Of a stretch of 64,000 nt of DNA, positions 61,988-64,000 are shown piece by piece; position 1 is the stretch's first letter, and each line of letters starts with the position of its first letter. The notes under the pieces are model-generated. The model did not search any database, was not told the origin of the DNA, and saw only the letters and a list, made by a program, of their open reading frames with translations. Source of the DNA: Streptomyces lunaelactis (GTDB lineage: Bacteria; Actinomycetota; Actinomycetes; Streptomycetales; Streptomycetaceae); contig NZ_CP026304.1 of NCBI RefSeq assembly GCF_003054555.1, forward strand, positions 6,944,001-7,008,000. Direction: 5' to 3'. The position numbers and the translations under genes were made by a program.

Positions 61988-63097
61988 TTACCCGATCCCG
62001 GCTTGCCGCGCGTGAAGTTCGGAGCGGATGAGTTCAAGGAGGCGGCCGTTCCAGTTACGGCCGCGGCCGGCGTTGTCGCCCCAGAAACCGGAGTCGGCGT
62101 CGTCGTAGATCAGGGTCGCGTCGCCGGTCGTCACAAGGACCTCGGCCAGGTGCGGGTGCTGGGTGTACTTGGCCCGCAGCAGGCTGGTCATGACCGAGGC
62201 GCGGGCCTGCTCCCAGCCGTCGCGGCGGGTGGCATCGGCGGCGAGCCCGCGGGGGATGGGGGTATCGGCGCCTGTGACGGCGGCCCGCGCGTCGGGGTCG
62301 GTGGTGGACAGGGCCCAGTACGCGTGGGTGACGGTGGGGTAGATGACGCCGTCGACGTCGATCGGCGCAGGATAGTCGTTGCGCAGCCCCTGCTTTCCCG
62401 GGTCGTCCGACGGCTTCAGCGGATACGAGTGGGGCAGATGGACGGCCGGTGCGACCGGGGTCGTCGGTCCGTCCGCCGGGGCCCGGGAGGGCCGTTCGGC
62501 GATCCACTTCGCCCGGTCCTCGAAGTAGGCGACCGCCTCGTCGTAGTCCTCTTGCGTGACGGGCTCGTCCGGCCAGTCCTCGACCTGCCCGCCCGGCCCG
62601 GCCACCAGGACCTGGAGCGGCCAGTCCTTCCGGTCCATGTCGCCGAGCGCGTAGTGGCGCTGGGTCTCCGGGATGGCGAGATACGCCGCGCGGGCGGCCG
62701 CCCGCTTCTCCTCGGTCCGGTCGGCGAGGAACGCGTCAACGGCGTCCAGGCATCGGTCGGTTGAATCGGGGCGGCCGTTCAGCTGGTCGATGGTGTCCCG
62801 CACCTCGGCGAGCAGCAGTTCGGGGGTGAGCCAGGTGCGCGGCTTGCTGAACGTCCAGCCGGCCAGCTCGTGGCCGGACGCCCTGCCGCCCTCCGGGAGC
62901 TCGGTGGCGACCCAGCCGGAGCGCAGCTTCCTCTCGAACTCGTCGAGGGTGACCAGGCCCCAGCAGTTGATGAGCCCGTCCGCGTAGATGAACAGGTCGG
63001 TGAGGTGGTAGTCGCCGTTGCGGATGAAGGCGTGCCGCCAGGTCCCGGGTACGCGTATGCCGTCCGCCATGCGATGGGTGATCCGGTTGCCGATCAT
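61988..63097 (-). CDS. NADAR-domain protein with extra N-terminal domain
   Basis: 369 aa. The C-terminal ~150 residues fit the NADAR/RibX (YbiA-like) N-glycosidase family linked to NAD and ADP-ribose or riboflavin-intermediate chemistry: F/Y-P-T-V-T-H-A-Y-W-A-L-S, H-P-H-L-A-E-V-L-V-T-T-G-D-A-T-L-I-Y, F-W-G-D-N. The N-terminal ~200 residues form a separate domain (R-N-G-D-Y-H-L-T-D-L-F-I-Y-A-D-G-L-I-N-C-W). ATG 63097 precedes the family start; the frame to 63307 comes from the MITE. CACAAT lies 6 bases upstream. Confidence 0.78.
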   Translation of the reverse strand: MIGNRITHRMADGIRVPGTWRHAFIRNGDYHLTDLFIYADGLINCWGLVTLDEFERKLRSGWVATELPEGGRASGHELAGWTFSKPRTWLTPELLLAEVRDTIDQLNGRPDSTDRCLDAVDAFLADRTEEKRAAARAAYLAIPETQRHYALGDMDRKDWPLQVLVAGPGGQVEDWPDEPVTQEDYDEAVAYFEDRAKWIAERPSRAPADGPTTPVAPAVHLPHSYPLKPSDDPGKQGLRNDYPAPIDVDGVIYPTVTHAYWALSTTDPDARAAVTGADTPIPRGLAADATRRDGWEQARASVMTSLLRAKYTQHPHLAEVLVTTGDATLIYDDADSGFWGDNAGRGRNWNGRLLELIRSELHARQAGIG

Positions 63098-63151
63098 CGC
63101 GCCATTGTGCCGGACCCGTTCGGCGCGTCGCCGGTGCATAAGCTGGGGGTC

Positions 63152-63346
63152 TAAGCGGTGTCGGGGAAGTCCGGGTGGGTGAAGGTGGGGGTACCCCCGT
63201 GCCCGAAGGGCTACGGGGGAGGGTCGAGGGCCGAGTCTGGCAAGGCGGAGGAAGGAGTCCACGCGGAGCGTCGGCGACTGACGACAACGCAGCCGGGCGA
63301 CAGCCATCGGCCCGCGACGCCGCCCGGACTTCCCCGGGGCCGCTTA
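63152..63346. mobile_element. 195-bp MITE, copy 2 (inverted relative to copy 1)
   Basis: Same length and ends as 30556-30750, opposite orientation, three substitutions. Borders TA...TA flanked by C and G (pre-insertion CTAG). Its right end provides the TAA of the 53-aa gene; its left end lies 54 bp upstream of the NADAR start. Confidence 0.85.
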
Positions 63347-63505
63347 GCTGTACGCCCGGGCCGGGCGCACATCGCTGAAGTCCATGGCCCGGCCCACTTC
63401 CCGCCAGGCCTGCTCAGCCGTCCGGCGAACATCGGCGGGGACGTCCCCGCGCTCCTCTATGAGGCCGGCGTAGATCGGTGCGTCGGCTTGATCTGTGGAG
63501 CTCAC
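63344..63505 (-). CDS. 53-aa protein ending in the MITE
   Basis: GTG 63505 overlaps the TGA of the upstream ATPase fragment (GTGA). The product (S-S-T-D-Q-A-D-A-P-I-Y-A-G-L-I-E-E-R-G, then V-R-R-T-A-E-Q-A-W-R-E-V-G-R) is a short helical protein with strong coding bias, ending A-Y-S then TAA supplied by the transposon border. Small proteins of this style commonly follow regulator genes in Streptomyces; function unknown. Confidence 0.6.
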   Translation of the reverse strand: MSSTDQADAPIYAGLIEERGDVPADVRRTAEQAWREVGRAMDFSDVRPARAYS

Positions 63506-63690
63506 GTCGAAAGTGCCTTTCCCGGACGGTTACGTACCGCTTCCCGCCGGCGGCCGGAATCGGTGACCGAGTCTACGGGGTCGGGTGTGTCGATTCTGTG
63601 TTCGGCCCAGACGGTCTCGCCGGGTGCGGTCGGACGTGGGCTGACCCCCCAGCGGGTGGCAGTCGAGCGCGGTACCGCTTGAGGACTGGG
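63502..63690 (-). pseudogene. C-terminal fragment of an RsbW-like ATPase
   Basis: The minus-strand frame ending at 63502 reads T-R-W-G-V-S-P-R-P-T-A-P-G-E-T-V-W-A-E-H, the usual end of Streptomyces anti-sigma-type ATPases, followed by a ~30-residue tail. Upstream of ~63690 the N-box and the rest of the domain are absent. Third partial ATPase of this type in the window. Confidence 0.45.
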
Positions 63691-63801
63691 TAGCCCCCGC
63701 CGACCGCCGCCGTCGCGGAAAAACCCGGCTCCGATCACCGGAACGGGTACCACCGGCCCGACGACCACCCCAGTACCGCCGCCGTTTCCTACGCTGTATA
63801 C

Positions 63802-64000
63802 GTGACCACAAGCCTCAAGCCCAACGTCGGCCTCGACCTCTTCCTCCACGAGACCAAGGGTTTCGACAGCCCTGCCTCCGCCCGGATTGCCGACGCCGTA
63901 CTGACTCTTCTCTCACTCCGAGGCGCGGATCGCCGGACCGGCCTGCCCGAACCGACCCCCGAGCTGGTCCGGCAGGTCCTCCACCTGGATGTTCCGGTTC
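63802..64000 (+). CDS. unidentified protein, 3' end outside window
   Basis: GTG 63802 is preceded by TACGCT (63790-63795) with exactly 6 bases between, a leaderless arrangement. 66 codons are visible (L-K-P-N-V-G-L-D-L-F-L-H-E-T-K-G-F-D, then A-D-A-V-L-T-L-L-S-L-R-G-A-D-R-R). The frame is open at the edge. No family recognised from this part. Confidence 0.6.
   Translation, partial: MTTSLKPNVGLDLFLHETKGFDSPASARIADAVLTLLSLRGADRRTGLPEPTPELVRQVLHLDVPV

Overview
The window reads as chromosome of a high-GC actinomycete, almost certainly Streptomyces or a close relative. Coding third positions are overwhelmingly G or C, GTG starts and ATGA/GTGA overlaps are common, and several genes begin directly 6-8 bases after a TAnnnT box (leaderless style). 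The gene families are also typical: mce operon, GH46 chitosanase, SAV_915-like protein, RsbW-like ATPases, and purine and glyoxylate catabolism. No rRNA, tRNA, CRISPR array or intact transposase was seen.

Layout. 0-0.43 kb: 3' end of a LuxR-type regulator. 0.7-4.1 kb: a decayed leftward operon (metallophosphatase, dCTP-deaminase-like, glycosyltransferase, serine hydrolase) in which every gene is frameshifted and/or internally deleted. 4.3-13.2 kb: housekeeping genes (CorA, winged-helix protein, diaminopimelate decarboxylase, LysE exporter, acyl-CoA synthetase plus the stub of a second one, GNAT, zinc-ribbon protein). 13.3-19.3 kb: glyoxylate branch of purine catabolism (gcl; leftward hyi-glxR; catalase). 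19.4-30.4 kb: a complete leftward mce lipid-import operon (ATPase, two YrbE permeases, six MCE proteins, two Mce-associated proteins). 30.5-33 kb: a 195-bp MITE, an ECF sigma factor with a membrane-anchored repetitive tail, and a lytic transglycosylase. 33.1-39 kb: thiamine-binding-like protein, HTH protein, then uraD-hiuH-urate oxidase, 8-oxoguanine deaminase-like enzyme and an NCS2 purine permease. 39-46.1 kb: chitosanase, catalase-like protein, small hypothetical proteins, a two-component system, CAP-domain protein. 46.4-52.8 kb: accessory region with a fibronectin-III remnant, a polytopic membrane protein, two damaged RsbW-like ATPase genes and, between them, a candidate polymorphic toxin with immunity gene. 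52.8-64 kb: beta-propeller protein and MFS transporter, secreted phosphatase, LysR/SDR pair, PhzF, broken SUFU-domain gene, NADAR protein, a second copy of the MITE, a 53-aa protein and a gene running off the end.

How the genes fit together. The purine genes take guanine or oxidised guanine and urate to allantoin precursors, releasing H2O2. Glyoxylate released from allantoin further down the pathway is condensed by Gcl to tartronate semialdehyde, interconverted by Hyi and reduced by GlxR to glycerate. Two regulatory signatures tie the blocks together. gcl and hyi both carry tandem 15-bp operators with exactly 21-bp spacing. The catalase and uraD promoters share a nearly identical 19-bp palindromic element overlapping a TTGACG -35 box, suggesting that catalase is co-induced with urate oxidase.

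The most unusual observations are that shared operator, the tandem gcl/hyi operators, and the MITE pair: two 195-bp copies with three differences, both sitting in CTAG at a stop codon so that TAG became TAA without lengthening the protein. Next come the toxin/immunity candidate flanked by damaged ATPase genes and the sigma factor with a surface-exposed repeat tail.
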